The notes: generated by a model from the sequence alone, not told the origin. A DNA stretch of 53,842 nucleotides from Ruminococcus sp. (GCA_023667165.1 JAMPAO010000007.1:1-53842), one strand, 5' to 3'. Positions 16,869 to 25,228 are shown, counted from the first letter of the stretch. Made by a program: numbers and translations.

Positions 16869-17558
16869 ATGCTTGAAAAACTGAAGGAAGAGGTATTAAG
16901 GGCGAACCTTATGCTGCCCGAATACGGTCTGGTAACATTCACCTGGGGAAACGTTTCCGCTGTGGACAGGGAAAGCGGAATGATGGTAATAAAACCGTCG
17001 GGAGTGCCGTACAGCGAAATGACCGCCGGCGATATGACGGTAGTGAGCCTTGAAAACGGCAAGACCGCAGAGGGCAGGTATAAGCCCTCCAGCGACGCTC
17101 CCACTCATCTTGAGCTGTACCGCGCCTTTGAGGGCATAGGCGGAATAGTGCATACCCACAGCCGCTGGGCGACCTCCTTTGCCCAGGCGGGCAGGGGGAT
17201 AGTACCTCTGGGTACGACCCACGCGGACTATTTTTACGGCGAGATACCCTGCACAAGGGCAATGACGGCGGAGGAGATAAACGGAGAGTACGAAAAGGAA
17301 ACGGGGACTGTCATCATCGAAACGTTCAAGGACACAGACCCGCTGACCGTACCCGCCGTACTGGTAAAAAGCCACGGTCCGTTCACATGGGGCAAGGACG
17401 CGGCGGAAGCGGTGCATAACGCGGTGGTGCTCGAGGAGGCGGCGTTTATGAACTATCACGCAATGGGGATAGAACCGCAAATAAACCGTATGCAGCAGGA
17501 GCTTCTGGACAGGCATTATCTGAGAAAGCACGGGGCGAACGCCTATTACGGACAGTAA
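16869..17558 (+). CDS. araD: L-ribulose-5-phosphate 4-epimerase
   Basis: The 229-residue class II aldolase-fold enzyme converts L-ribulose 5-phosphate to D-xylulose 5-phosphate. Zinc ligands appear as H95 and H97 (HTHS) and H169 (KSHGPF), with substrate residues in GNVS (27-30), KPSG (42-45) and SSD (74-76); the positions agree closely with E. coli AraD. ATG 16869 follows AAAGGAGC. It is co-transcribed with the FGGY kinase. No araA isomerase or pentose transporter is in the window, so the rest of the pathway must be elsewhere. Confidence 0.93.
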   Translation: MLEKLKEEVLRANLMLPEYGLVTFTWGNVSAVDRESGMMVIKPSGVPYSEMTAGDMTVVSLENGKTAEGRYKPSSDAPTHLELYRAFEGIGGIVHTHSRWATSFAQAGRGIVPLGTTHADYFYGEIPCTRAMTAEEINGEYEKETGTVIIETFKDTDPLTVPAVLVKSHGPFTWGKDAAEAVHNAVVLEEAAFMNYHAMGIEPQINRMQQELLDRHYLRKHGANAYYGQ

Positions 17559-17610
17559 TAAGTAATAACGGATCCTCATAGGATCATGAACGGTATATAG
17601 CACGAAAACA

Positions 17611-17655
17611 AAAATGTCACGGCGTTCCGATACGGACGCGCCGTGACATTTTCAT
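17611..17655. terminator. Bidirectional terminator between araD and the lysozyme gene
   Basis: TGTCACGGCG pairs with CGCCGTGACA; it is preceded by AAAA and followed by TTTTC, so it can serve both strands. Confidence 0.8.
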
Positions 17656-17656
17656 T

Positions 17657-17698
17657 AGACCTCCTCGGAAACCTCCGAAACGGTTCCCGAGGAGGTCT
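17657..17698. repeat. Second perfect hairpin downstream of the lysozyme gene
   Basis: A 12-bp stem AGACCTCCTCGG / CCGAGGAGGTCT. The T-run is weak on both sides, so it may protect the mRNA 3' end rather than terminate. Confidence 0.5.
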
Positions 17699-17717
17699 AT
17701 TTTGTCATTTTACGGGG

Positions 17718-18353
17718 TCAAAAGCTGTTAAGTCCCGCTTTTGCGATCATTTTCGGAAAATCCCTGAAGCAGAGATCCATATCAACGTCCCCCTTGATAC
17801 CGTCGACCTTGCCTTTCCAGCTATACTGCCAGATACCGATATCTTCACCGTTCACGCACTGCGGGAAAACGTTTTCCACACGCGCCGCCCATACGGTGTA
17901 ACGCTTGGGTTCGTCCGCAGACAAATTGTCCCTAAAGAAAGTATCGTAGCTGTATATGCCCGCCCATGCGCCCGCTTTTTCAAGGCTGCCGCAGAATGCC
18001 GATACTATTCCGCCGCATTCTGTTTTTGACACGCTTGCCTGTTCCTCGAAATCTCCGTAAACGGGCAGCTCAAAGGATCTTCCCTTAAGGAGCTTGAGCA
18101 TGAAAGCCGCTTCCTTTTCCGCGTCGCGGGCGGTTTTGGCATAGCAGTAATGATATGCGCCGACATAAAGTCCCGCCGCTTTCGCGCCATTGTAATACTC
18201 CCCGAATTTGGGATCCGCCTGCTTGGGGTTTTCCTCGCCGTATCCCGTGCGGATGATCACCCCGCCGACGCCGCTTGCTTTTACCCTTTTGAAATCGACG
18301 GCGCCGTTCCATTTGGACAGGTCGATAAGCCTGTAAATTCCCTTGACCGTAAT
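17718..18353 (-). CDS. GH25 lysozyme (muramidase) with AUU start codon
   Basis: Read from ATT at 18351-18353 the protein has 211 residues, the normal size of a single GH25 domain. It cleaves the MurNAc-GlcNAc bond of peptidoglycan. GH25 acidic residues are visible: D11 in DLSKWNG on the first strand, and D101/E103 in VYGDFEEQ. AAAGGAGG (18361-18368) lies exactly 7 nt before ATT. No ATG, GTG or TTG occurs in frame between the upstream stop and this point. The next conventional start, GTG 18260, has no ribosome site and would remove the first 31 residues, including D11. There is no signal peptide, so export would need lysis, a holin or a non-classical route. A single-base sequencing error (ATG to ATT) is the main alternative. 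Confidence 0.8.
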   Translation of the reverse strand: MTVKGIYRLIDLSKWNGAVDFKRVKASGVGGVIIRTGYGEENPKQADPKFGEYYNGAKAAGLYVGAYHYCYAKTARDAEKEAAFMLKLLKGRSFELPVYGDFEEQASVSKTECGGIVSAFCGSLEKAGAWAGIYSYDTFFRDNLSADEPKRYTVWAARVENVFPQCVNGEDIGIWQYSWKGKVDGIKGDVDMDLCFRDFPKMIAKAGLNSF

Positions 18354-18360
18354 AAATATC

Positions 18361-18368
18361 CCTCCTTT
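18361..18368 (-). promoter_or_regulatory. Ribosome binding site that fixes the AUU start
   Basis: AAAGGAGG on the minus strand, 7 nt from ATT 18353. A near-perfect site in front of a non-standard codon is the main evidence for initiation there. Confidence 0.7.
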
Positions 18369-18450
18369 CCGTTTATACCGACAACCGATCGACCTGCGGA
18401 TAAAACCGCCGGAGCAATTTCATCGGCAATTTTCGTTGCACTATGCAATT

Positions 18451-18479
18451 ATAATAGCACAAACGTTTCGCTTTGTCAA
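18451..18479 (-). promoter_or_regulatory. Promoter of the lysozyme gene
   Basis: On the minus strand TTGACA (18474-18479) and TATTAT (18451-18456), 17 bp apart. The spacer holds the palindrome AAACGTTT, a possible LacI-type operator core. Confidence 0.7.
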
Positions 18480-18632
18480 GGGTATTTAATGATTTTGTGT
18501 AAAATAAAATTGTAAAAAATATATTAAGAAGCTCTGCCGATTTGCCGACGGTATCGCGGAGATCGCGTAAATAAGCCGTTTTTTGCGAAGATCGAAAGAG
18601 CGGATAGGAATATACTTGCCGAACGAGATACC

Positions 18633-18661
18633 TTGACAGGCGAAGTATTTCATGATACAAT
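18633..18661 (+). promoter_or_regulatory. Promoter upstream of the MITE and padR
   Basis: TTGACA (18633-18638), 17 bp, TACAAT (18656-18661). Transcription from here would cross the whole palindromic element (18735-18898) before reaching padR. Confidence 0.6.
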
Positions 18662-18734
18662 AATACTGCGGACGTCATATTGTCCGAATACCGTCAAAAA
18701 TCACGGCGGAACGTAAAATTGCACGAGCATAATA

Positions 18735-18898
18735 AGAACCTGTCTTCACAAGATACAGCGCACGTCTTTTCGGCAGATTTTACCGCTGACTGCGTTAAAA
18801 AGCCTTGAAATACGGCAAGTATTCCTGCGGCTTTTTGCCTTGTCATCGGCAAAATCGTGCTCGAAAATCCGCACACTGATCTTATGAAGACAGGTTCT
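18735..18898. mobile_element. Complete 164-bp palindromic MITE-like element
   Basis: Perfect 14-bp terminal inverted repeats AGAACCTGTCTTCA / TGAAGACAGGTTCT bound the element, and the homology of the ends continues imperfectly inward (CAAGATACAG versus the complement of CTGATCTTA). The centre is a hairpin with AAAAAGCC (18797-18804) and GGCTTTTT (18829-18836). The central loop region is closely similar to the centre of the element at 53729-53842, and both arms start with ACGTCTT. It encodes nothing and would be moved in trans. It sits in the leader of the padR operon. Target-site duplication is not obvious. Confidence 0.65.
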
Positions 18899-18952
18899 GA
18901 ATTTCGGCTGTACGTCGGTTTTACGCTCCGCTCCGTTACAAGGGGGAGTGAG

Positions 18953-19321
18953 ATGTCTGCTGCATCGGATCTTATAAGGGGACATACCGATACCATCATA
19001 CTGTCCCTGCTGTCCCTGGGGGACAGCTACGGGTACAAAATAAACAAGGATATAATGCGCCTTACCGGCAACCGCTTCGAATTCAAGGAAGCCACTCTTT
19101 ATTCGGCGTTCAGACGGCTCGAGCAGGCGGGACTTATCGCGTCGTACTGGGGCGACGACAAATCGGGGCAGGGCGCAAGGCGCAGATATTATGTGATAAC
19201 CGACGCGGGCAGGATCAAATACAAGGAAAACCTTGCCGAATGGGAGAGAGCCAAGTTCATTGCGGACAATCTCCTGTACGCGGCGGATAACGAACACAAA
19301 GGAAAGGCGGAAAAGGAATGA
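18953..19321 (+). CDS. PadR family transcriptional regulator
   Basis: The 122-residue winged-helix protein shows the PadR core: LIRGHTDTIILSLLSLGDSY (7-26), then GYKINKDI, and the wing with EATLYSAFRRLEQAGLI and RRRYYVITDAG. Small PadR proteins of this type control a downstream two- to four-helix membrane protein carrying a permease-prefix domain, and that gene follows here with overlapping ATGA. ATG 18953 follows GGGGGAGTGAG. The reading frame stays open back into the MITE (18857) but without a ribosome site. Effector unknown. Confidence 0.9.
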   Translation: MSAASDLIRGHTDTIILSLLSLGDSYGYKINKDIMRLTGNRFEFKEATLYSAFRRLEQAGLIASYWGDDKSGQGARRRYYVITDAGRIKYKENLAEWERAKFIADNLLYAADNEHKGKAEKE

Positions 19322-20001
19322 ATTATACGTTAAAGGTCTATGTGGACAGTCTTTTTAAGGACGTACCGGAAAGTCCCGCCGTAAACGACCTGAGGGACGA
19401 GATACTTTCCAATTTGGAGGAAAGATACGACGACTGCATAAAAAGCGGTATGTCGCATCAAAGGGCGTATGCCGCCGTAATAGGAACTATGGGCGACGTG
19501 AGCCGTCTTATAGCGCAGGTGAGCGATACGGGGGTCCACACGGCGGGCATATTCGAAAAAGCATCCTCCGGCGGCGGTTTCCTGAAAAAGTACGGCTATA
19601 TCTTCACCGAGGAAAACATTAAGACGATAAAGAGAGCCTCCATAGCCATAATGTGGCTGCTGATCGTGCTGCTGTTTTTCCTGCTGGTATTCAACGGGGG
19701 CGAGGAGTACTCATGGCTGATGTTTATCGTCGGCGCGGGACTGACGGTGGGCGTCAATACCGCAGCGAAAGCATTGAGCATGAGCCGGCGGGGCGACGGC
19801 GGCGAAACGAGAGCAGCGCTGCTCAAAACGGTGCAAAGGGGCGTCAGCGCCATAATATGGCTTATGGCGGTGTTTTTCTTCTTTGTTACCGGCTTTGACT
19901 CCTATCAATGGGAGCTGTCATGGCTGCTGTTTATCGTGGCGGCTATCGTACAGATAATAATAAACACGGTTTTCAAAATTCAGATAAGGAAATACAGGTG
20001 A
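19318..20001 (+). CDS. Membrane protein with permease-prefix domain, partner of PadR
   Basis: The 227-residue protein has a soluble N-terminal helical domain (about 1-75; YVDSLFKDVPESPAVNDLRDEI, residues 8-29, then MGDVSRLI), as in the permease-prefix/DUF1700-like modules usually encoded next to PadR. Four membrane helices follow (about 108-127, 133-150, 176-194, 200-218), arranged as two similar helix pairs, each with a WL(M/L)FIV motif, which suggests an internal duplication. The start codon overlaps the padR stop, so the two are translationally coupled. Molecular role unknown. Confidence 0.8.
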   Translation: MNYTLKVYVDSLFKDVPESPAVNDLRDEILSNLEERYDDCIKSGMSHQRAYAAVIGTMGDVSRLIAQVSDTGVHTAGIFEKASSGGGFLKKYGYIFTEENIKTIKRASIAIMWLLIVLLFFLLVFNGGEEYSWLMFIVGAGLTVGVNTAAKALSMSRRGDGGETRAALLKTVQRGVSAIIWLMAVFFFFVTGFDSYQWELSWLLFIVAAIVQIIINTVFKIQIRKYR

Positions 20002-20007
20002 AAGCGC

Positions 20008-21330
20008 ATGAATACCCCCATCGTGGATTTTACGGAAAAATACGCGGCGTCGGACGTTATCCGCGCCCATATGCCGGGACATAAGGGCGAGCCTTCATTT
20101 TACGGCTATGATATTACCGAGATAAACGGGGCGGACAGTCTTTTCGAGGCAAAGGGGATCATCGCCGAAAGCGAAAGGAACGCCGCCGCCCTGTTCGGGG
20201 CGGACAGAACGGTCTATTCCGCAGGAGGCTCCACGCTGTGCATTCAGACCATGGCGGCAATGTGCGGCGGCTATAAGCGCAGGATCGCAGCCGCAAGGAA
20301 CTGCCACCGCTCGTTTATACACGCCTGCGCATTTCTGGATATACGACCCGACTGGATATTTCCCGATTATAAGGACAGCCTGCTTTCGGGAAGCATTTCC
20401 CCCGAAGCGGTGGAGGAAAAGCTGAAAACGGGCGATAAACCCGCCTGCGTTTACATCACCTCTCCCGATTATCTCGGACATATGCAGGATATAGACGGCA
20501 TCTCGGAGGTGTGCCGCAGATACGGCGTCCCTCTGGCGGTTGACAACGCTCACGGAGCGTATCTGCGATTTATTTACTCCCCCTCCGACGGAAAGCCGCT
20601 CCACCCGATCTTTCACGGAGCGGATATATGCTGCGACAGCGCTCATAAAACTCTCCCCGTGCTTACGGGGGGAGCGTATTTGCATATTATGGGGGATAAA
20701 AGCCGCTTCGGCGACCCCAAGGAGATAATGCAGATGTTTGCCTCCTCCAGTCCGTCCTATCTTATCCTGCGTTCTCTCGACGCCTGCAATTCATATATGA
20801 GCGTAAGAGCCGAAAGGGAGCTTTCGGAAATGGCGGCGGCGGCGGAAAGCGTCAAGTCTGAGCTTAAAAGCGCATGGGATATAGAAGATACCGAACCCGG
20901 CAAGCTGACGGTATTTGCTCCGCCCTCGGGATATCACGGCTTTGAGCTTGCCCGCCGCCTGAGAGAAAAGGGGATCGAGTGCGAGTACGGGGACAGTACT
21001 CACACCGTGCTTATGCTGACGGGACTTTCTACGGAAAAGATATACCGCATAGGCGAGGCGCTCAGATCCGTTCCTCAGCCGAGGATAACGGTGCCTGTAT
21101 GCTCCGTGAGAGAATTCGAGCCGCCCGAAAGGGCAATGAGCATAAGGGACGCCGCGTTTGCCGAAAGCGAAACGGTACCCGCCGAAAAAGCGACGGGCAG
21201 GATATGCGCGAAAACCGTCACCTGCTGCCCTCCCGGGGTGGCTGTGACGGTCAGCGGAGAAATTTTTTCGGAAAGTCATATAAATATTTTAAAAAACTAT
21301 AGCATTTTAAGCGTAAATGTGGTAAAATAA
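20008..21330 (+). CDS. Orn/Lys/Arg decarboxylase family PLP enzyme (YaaO-like)
   Basis: The 440-residue fold-type I PLP enzyme is of the short form without the wing domain, as in B. subtilis YaaO/SpeA. The PLP lysine is K214 in DSAHKTLPVLTGG, with D179 and H182 (VDNAHG) near the cofactor ring and HMPGHKG (21-27) at the N-terminus. It would decarboxylate a basic amino acid, giving agmatine, cadaverine or putrescine; the substrate cannot be told. In Firmicutes yaaO lies beside holB and yaaT as here, but tmk and yaaQ are missing between them. It starts 6 nt after the membrane protein gene. Confidence 0.88.
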   Translation: MNTPIVDFTEKYAASDVIRAHMPGHKGEPSFYGYDITEINGADSLFEAKGIIAESERNAAALFGADRTVYSAGGSTLCIQTMAAMCGGYKRRIAAARNCHRSFIHACAFLDIRPDWIFPDYKDSLLSGSISPEAVEEKLKTGDKPACVYITSPDYLGHMQDIDGISEVCRRYGVPLAVDNAHGAYLRFIYSPSDGKPLHPIFHGADICCDSAHKTLPVLTGGAYLHIMGDKSRFGDPKEIMQMFASSSPSYLILRSLDACNSYMSVRAERELSEMAAAAESVKSELKSAWDIEDTEPGKLTVFAPPSGYHGFELARRLREKGIECEYGDSTHTVLMLTGLSTEKIYRIGEALRSVPQPRITVPVCSVREFEPPERAMSIRDAAFAESETVPAEKATGRICAKTVTCCPPGVAVTVSGEIFSESHINILKNYSILSVNVVK

Positions 21331-21381
21331 TAAATAGCGGCAAACCGCCGAAAAAATGAAACGGGAATGGGATAGATCAAC

Positions 21382-22341
21382 ATGAAGCTGTACGGAAAGG
21401 AAAGCATACTGTCCATGGCTCGGGCGATGAGCAGATCGGGAAGATTTGTTCATTCCTATATCATCACGGGCGAAAAGGGCACGGGGAAGAAAACCGCCGC
21501 AAAATACCTTGCAATGCAGCTTCTGTGCGACAATAACTCCGCCTGCGGGGAATGCAGGCAGTGCCGCAGGATACAAAGCGGTCAGCACCCCGACTTCATC
21601 ACCGTGGAAAAGGAAGGGAAGAACTATTCCGTATGGGATATCCGCAAAAAGGTAGTGGAGGACAGCATAATCTCCCCCAACGACTGCGACAGGAAGATAT
21701 ATTTTCTCCCCGACTGCGACGGCTGGCTGGACTCCGCCCAGGACGCGCTTCTGAAGGTGACGGAGGATCCGCCGGACGCTGTTTATTTTATCTTCACCGC
21801 CATGACCTCGAACGCCTTTCTGCCGACACTCATATCACGCTCGGTCACTGTCGAAATACCGGAAACGGACAGGCAGACCTGTATCGCCGCTCTTACCGAC
21901 TCGGGTGAATATTCCGCAGAGCGGATAAACGAGGCGGCGGAGCTTTTCGGCGGAAATATCGGCAGATGCATAGATTATCTCGAGGGCGACGCGGAGCTGA
22001 AAAAAGCGGCTGAAACGGTAAGGCTTGCCGTGGAAGCCATAATCGGCAGGGACGAATATTCCCTTGCGGCGATACTCAACAAAACCGCCGGCGGGCGCAG
22101 CGAAATGCGCTATACCCTGGAACTGCTCGCAAGAGCCATAAGGGACGGCGCGTGTATCCGAAACGGCGGCGGCACGGTGATAGGATGTACGCCGAAGGGC
22201 AGCGGGAAAATGGCTGAACGGATAGGGACCGACCGCCTGCTTGCAATGTACGACGCGGTATGCGAAGCGTCGGCAAGCTGTACAAGAAACTGCAATGCCG
22301 CCGCCGCGGCAGCGGTGCTTGCGGGAAAGCTGTGCGGATAA
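21382..22341 (+). CDS. holB: DNA polymerase III delta-prime subunit (clamp loader)
   Basis: The 319-residue AAA+ protein is part of the clamp loader that opens the sliding clamp. Visible: P-loop-like GEKGTGKK (30-37), a four-cysteine zinc module C49, C55, C58, C61 followed by GQHPD, and sensor-type DALLKVTEDPP. The clamp-loader SRC motif reads SRS here. It is placed between the decarboxylase and ricT as in the conserved Firmicutes cluster. The ribosome site before ATG 21382 is weak (GGGATAG). Confidence 0.88.
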   Translation: MKLYGKESILSMARAMSRSGRFVHSYIITGEKGTGKKTAAKYLAMQLLCDNNSACGECRQCRRIQSGQHPDFITVEKEGKNYSVWDIRKKVVEDSIISPNDCDRKIYFLPDCDGWLDSAQDALLKVTEDPPDAVYFIFTAMTSNAFLPTLISRSVTVEIPETDRQTCIAALTDSGEYSAERINEAAELFGGNIGRCIDYLEGDAELKKAAETVRLAVEAIIGRDEYSLAAILNKTAGGRSEMRYTLELLARAIRDGACIRNGGGTVIGCTPKGSGKMAERIGTDRLLAMYDAVCEASASCTRNCNAAAAAAVLAGKLCG

Positions 22342-22383
22342 GCTCAGTACGCGGGCGGCAATATATTATAAGGTGGACATACA

Positions 22384-23250
22384 ATGACTGAGATCATAGG
22401 AGTAAAATTCAGCGAGGCGGGAAAGATGTACTATTTTTCCCCCGGAAAATATAAGCCCGAGGAAGGCTCTTACGTTATCGTGGAAACTGCCCGAGGCATA
22501 GAATGCGGCAAGGTCACGGCAGGCTGCCGCATGATAAGGGACGAAAACGTGAAAGCTCCGTTAAAGGAGATAATCCGCACGGCAACGGAAAGAGATCTTA
22601 AAATAATGGAGCAGAACAGAGCCAAGGAGGTCTCGGCGGCGAAGATATGCCAGGAAAAGATCGCCGCGCACAAGCTCGATATGAAGCTTGTGGACGTGGA
22701 ATGCACCTTTGACAACAACAAGCTTCTGTTTTATTTCACAGCCGAAAGCAGAGTGGATTTCAGAGAGCTTGTAAAGGATCTTGCAAGCGTGTTCCGCACC
22801 CGCATAGAGCTGCGGCAGATAGGCGTCAGGGACGAGGCGAAAATGCTGGGAGGACTGGGCGTGTGCGGCAGAGCGTTCTGCTGCAAGACCTTTCTCGGGG
22901 ATTTCGAGCCTGTGTCCATAAAAATGGCAAAGGAGCAGGGTCTGTCCCTCAATCCCACGAAAATATCCGGCACCTGCGGCAGACTGATGTGCTGCCTGAA
23001 ATACGAGCAGGATTTCTACGAGGAGCAGCTAAAGGTAACTCCAAAGGTTGGCGCTCTTGTAAAAACTCCGGATTTCAGAGGCTACGTGGAGGAGGTAAAT
23101 CTCCTTACGGGCAAGCTGCGGGTAAAACCCGAAAAATCCGACGATCCCCCGCAGGTGTACGACAAGGAGGACGTTAAGCTGATAAAGGACGGAAAAATTT
23201 CCGTGGGCAGGGACGAAATAAAGGCTCTGCGGCAGCTTGAGGATAAATAA
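22384..23250 (+). CDS. ricT: PSP1-domain protein RicT (YaaT)
   Basis: The 288-residue protein matches RicT/YaaT: an N-terminal beta domain, then the PSP1 C-terminal region with paired cysteine motifs GVCGRAFCC and SGTCGRLMCC around LSLNPTKISG. In B. subtilis it forms the Y complex with RicA and RicF, carries Fe-S clusters, and acts with RNase Y in mRNA maturation, sporulation and competence. AAGGTGG precedes ATG 22384. It follows holB by 42 nt. Confidence 0.93.
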   Translation: MTEIIGVKFSEAGKMYYFSPGKYKPEEGSYVIVETARGIECGKVTAGCRMIRDENVKAPLKEIIRTATERDLKIMEQNRAKEVSAAKICQEKIAAHKLDMKLVDVECTFDNNKLLFYFTAESRVDFRELVKDLASVFRTRIELRQIGVRDEAKMLGGLGVCGRAFCCKTFLGDFEPVSIKMAKEQGLSLNPTKISGTCGRLMCCLKYEQDFYEEQLKVTPKVGALVKTPDFRGYVEEVNLLTGKLRVKPEKSDDPPQVYDKEDVKLIKDGKISVGRDEIKALRQLEDK

Positions 23251-23268
23251 TTAACGGAGGTAATCACT

Positions 23269-23430
23269 ATGGAAAAAACAAGAAGAGGAATATCCATCGC
23301 AAGGGAGATCATACTGATAATCACATTCTGCCTGTCAATAGCCAACGTGGTGCTGATGATAGTGCAGTTTGCCCTGAACCACAGCAGGGGCACGGTAAAG
23401 ATCAACGACAGAGATGAAATGCCCTTTTAG
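23269..23430 (+). CDS. 53-residue single-pass membrane protein
   Basis: MEKTRRGISIAREIILIITF opens a short protein with one membrane helix (about 14-37), a basic N-terminus and a charged C-terminus (GTVKINDRDEMPF). ACGGAGG lies 8 nt before ATG 23269, a strong site. It sits 18 nt after ricT and before the SPFH gene, on the same strand. I do not recognise a family. It could assist the SPFH membrane scaffold that follows; that is a guess from position. Confidence 0.7.
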   Translation: MEKTRRGISIAREIILIITFCLSIANVVLMIVQFALNHSRGTVKINDRDEMPF

Positions 23431-23482
23431 AGGCAAGAGGTAAGAAGTAAGAGGCAAGAGAGTTCAAGCCTGCGGCTTGAAC
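23431..23482. repeat. Purine minisatellite plus hairpin
   Basis: GGCAAGAGG / TAAGAAG / TAAGAGGCAAGAG units (23431-23460) run directly from the preceding stop codon. They are followed by the perfect hairpin GTTCAAGCC / GGCTTGAAC with a 3-nt loop (23462-23482). The composition matches the complement of the tract at 4362-4401. Confidence 0.5.
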
Positions 23483-23510
23483 TGCGCTTTTAACGGGAGG
23501 ATAATTTTCA

Positions 23511-24425
23511 ATGGCTGATGTAATAGATGTGAATTTCAAAAAAACCGGCAGGATCGCGGCGGGGATCATAGCCGCGGCGGCGGTGATCATCGTCGGCGCG
23601 GGAGCGTTCACCACCGTCGACGCGGGTCATACGGGAGTGATCCTGACTTTCGGAAAGGTGTCGGATACGGTACTGGGAGAGGGACTTCACGTTAAGATCC
23701 CCTTTGTACAGCAGGTGGTGCAGATAGACAACCGCGTACTTAAAGCGGAGGTCGACTGCTCGTCGGCTTCAAGCGATCTCCAGACGGTGTCAAGCACGAT
23801 CGCCCTCAACTACAGGGTCAAAAACGAAGCGTCGGCGTCCATATACAGAGATGTAGGCCCCACCTATGAGAACGTTATAATCGCTCCCGCGATACAGGAA
23901 TGCGTCAAGGCAGTCACCGCAAGGTACACAGCCGAGCAGCTCATTACCGAACGGCAGAGCATAAGCGATCAGATGAAAGAGCTGCTGTTTGATAAGGTAA
24001 GCAGCTACGGCATAGATATCGAGATATTCAATATCATCAGCTTTGAGTTCACCGCCGAGTACAACGCCGCTATCGAAGCCAAGCAGACCGCTCAGCAGAA
24101 CGCCCTCAAAGCACAGCAGGATCTCCAGAGGATAAAGGTCGAAGCCGAGCAGACCGTAGCCAAGGCACAGGCGGAGGCGGAAGCGTACAGGCTCAAATCC
24201 GAGCAGATCACCCCGCAGATGATCGCCATGGAATACATAGACAAATGGGACGGCAAGCTCCCCGCCGTTGCGGGAGGGGACAGCTCCATGCTGATCGACA
24301 TTTCCGAGATCGTTTCCGAAATAAGCGGAGCTTCCAAGGAAAGCGTCTCTCAGACGCCGCCCGTTTCCGAGTATTCGGCTCCTCCGTACATTCCCGAACA
24401 GACCGAAGCCGAGGACGGCGAATGA
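23511..24425 (+). CDS. SPFH/prohibitin family membrane scaffold protein
   Basis: The 304-residue protein has one N-terminal membrane helix (about 13-35), the SPFH (Band 7) domain (about 35-200; TVDAGHTGVILTFGKV, GEGLHVKIPF), a long helical coiled coil rich in Ala/Gln/Glu (about 195-245) and a low-complexity acidic tail. It resembles prohibitin/HflC proteins, which form ring-like cages around membrane proteases or other partners. No FtsH or NfeD gene is adjacent, so the partner is unknown. Its ribosome site is GGGAGG before ATG 23511. Confidence 0.88.
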   Translation: MADVIDVNFKKTGRIAAGIIAAAAVIIVGAGAFTTVDAGHTGVILTFGKVSDTVLGEGLHVKIPFVQQVVQIDNRVLKAEVDCSSASSDLQTVSSTIALNYRVKNEASASIYRDVGPTYENVIIAPAIQECVKAVTARYTAEQLITERQSISDQMKELLFDKVSSYGIDIEIFNIISFEFTAEYNAAIEAKQTAQQNALKAQQDLQRIKVEAEQTVAKAQAEAEAYRLKSEQITPQMIAMEYIDKWDGKLPAVAGGDSSMLIDISEIVSEISGASKESVSQTPPVSEYSAPPYIPEQTEAEDGE

Positions 24426-24469
24426 CCGTACTTTCCCGTCCGGTATTGCCATAAGAGGTGACAGAGATC

Positions 24470-25228
24470 ATGCTTAACATTGTGGTCTGCGACGACGAGC
24501 CGGTAATAATAGACATTGTTACCGACGAGATAAACGACGTTATGCGGCGGATAGGCGTAGAACACAGGCTGTACGGCTACCGCTCAGCCGATGAAATGAT
24601 CGGAGAGCTTCAAAGCGCCGGAACCGAACCCGATATCATCTTTCTCGATATCCGTATGCCGGTATTTGACGGGAAACAGGCTGCGGTGATCCTAAGTCAG
24701 CTATATCCCAGGTGCAGAATCGTATTTCTCACCGCCTACGAGGAGGAGATATACGACGCTTTCGATTACGACGTAAGCAGCTTTCTGTCAAAATATCAGA
24801 TGAAAGAAAAGCTGCCGTCTATATTGGTGCGCCTTGTACGGCGGATAACCGGCTCCTGCGGCAGGGAGATAACTCTGAACGTCTTATTTTCGGAAAAAAC
24901 GGGAGAACGGCTGATCACCGTCAATGAAAACGACATTCTTTATTTTGAGCGTGCAAGGCAGAAAAACTGCGTATATCTGCGCACAAAGGGCAAATATCCG
25001 CTGGATATGCCGTGGAATGAGATAATAACGCGTTTTGACGAACCGCCGTTCGCCTCTCCGAATGGCGGAAGTCTTGTAAATATCAACCGTATCTCTCTTA
25101 TGGACATGAACGCCGTTTATATAGACGGCATAGATACGGGACTTGAAATTTCCCGCGACTTCCGCGAGGAATTTCTCAAAAGATATATCGACCTGGTGAC
25201 CGAGCAGGAAACGGCAGGTCAAATATAA
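24470..25228 (+). CDS. LytTR family response regulator (AgrA-like)
   Basis: The 252-residue protein has a receiver domain (1-120) with acidic pair D8/D9 (VCDDEP), phosphoacceptor D60 (IIFLD60IRMP) and a conserved lysine in SKYQ. A LytTR DNA-binding domain follows (about 140-240; NDILYFERARQKNCVYLRT). Such regulators act with AgrC/LytS-type kinases to control peptide signalling or surface functions. No kinase is adjacent; the only one in the window lies at 30280-31626. AAGAGG lies 11 nt before ATG 24470. Confidence 0.9.
   Translation: MLNIVVCDDEPVIIDIVTDEINDVMRRIGVEHRLYGYRSADEMIGELQSAGTEPDIIFLDIRMPVFDGKQAAVILSQLYPRCRIVFLTAYEEEIYDAFDYDVSSFLSKYQMKEKLPSILVRLVRRITGSCGREITLNVLFSEKTGERLITVNENDILYFERARQKNCVYLRTKGKYPLDMPWNEIITRFDEPPFASPNGGSLVNINRISLMDMNAVYIDGIDTGLEISRDFREEFLKRYIDLVTEQETAGQI

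Noticed and set aside
18857..18952. N-terminal extension of PadR into the palindromic element
   Set aside because: The frame is open, but there is no ribosome site, and the PadR family starts at ATG 18953, which has one.
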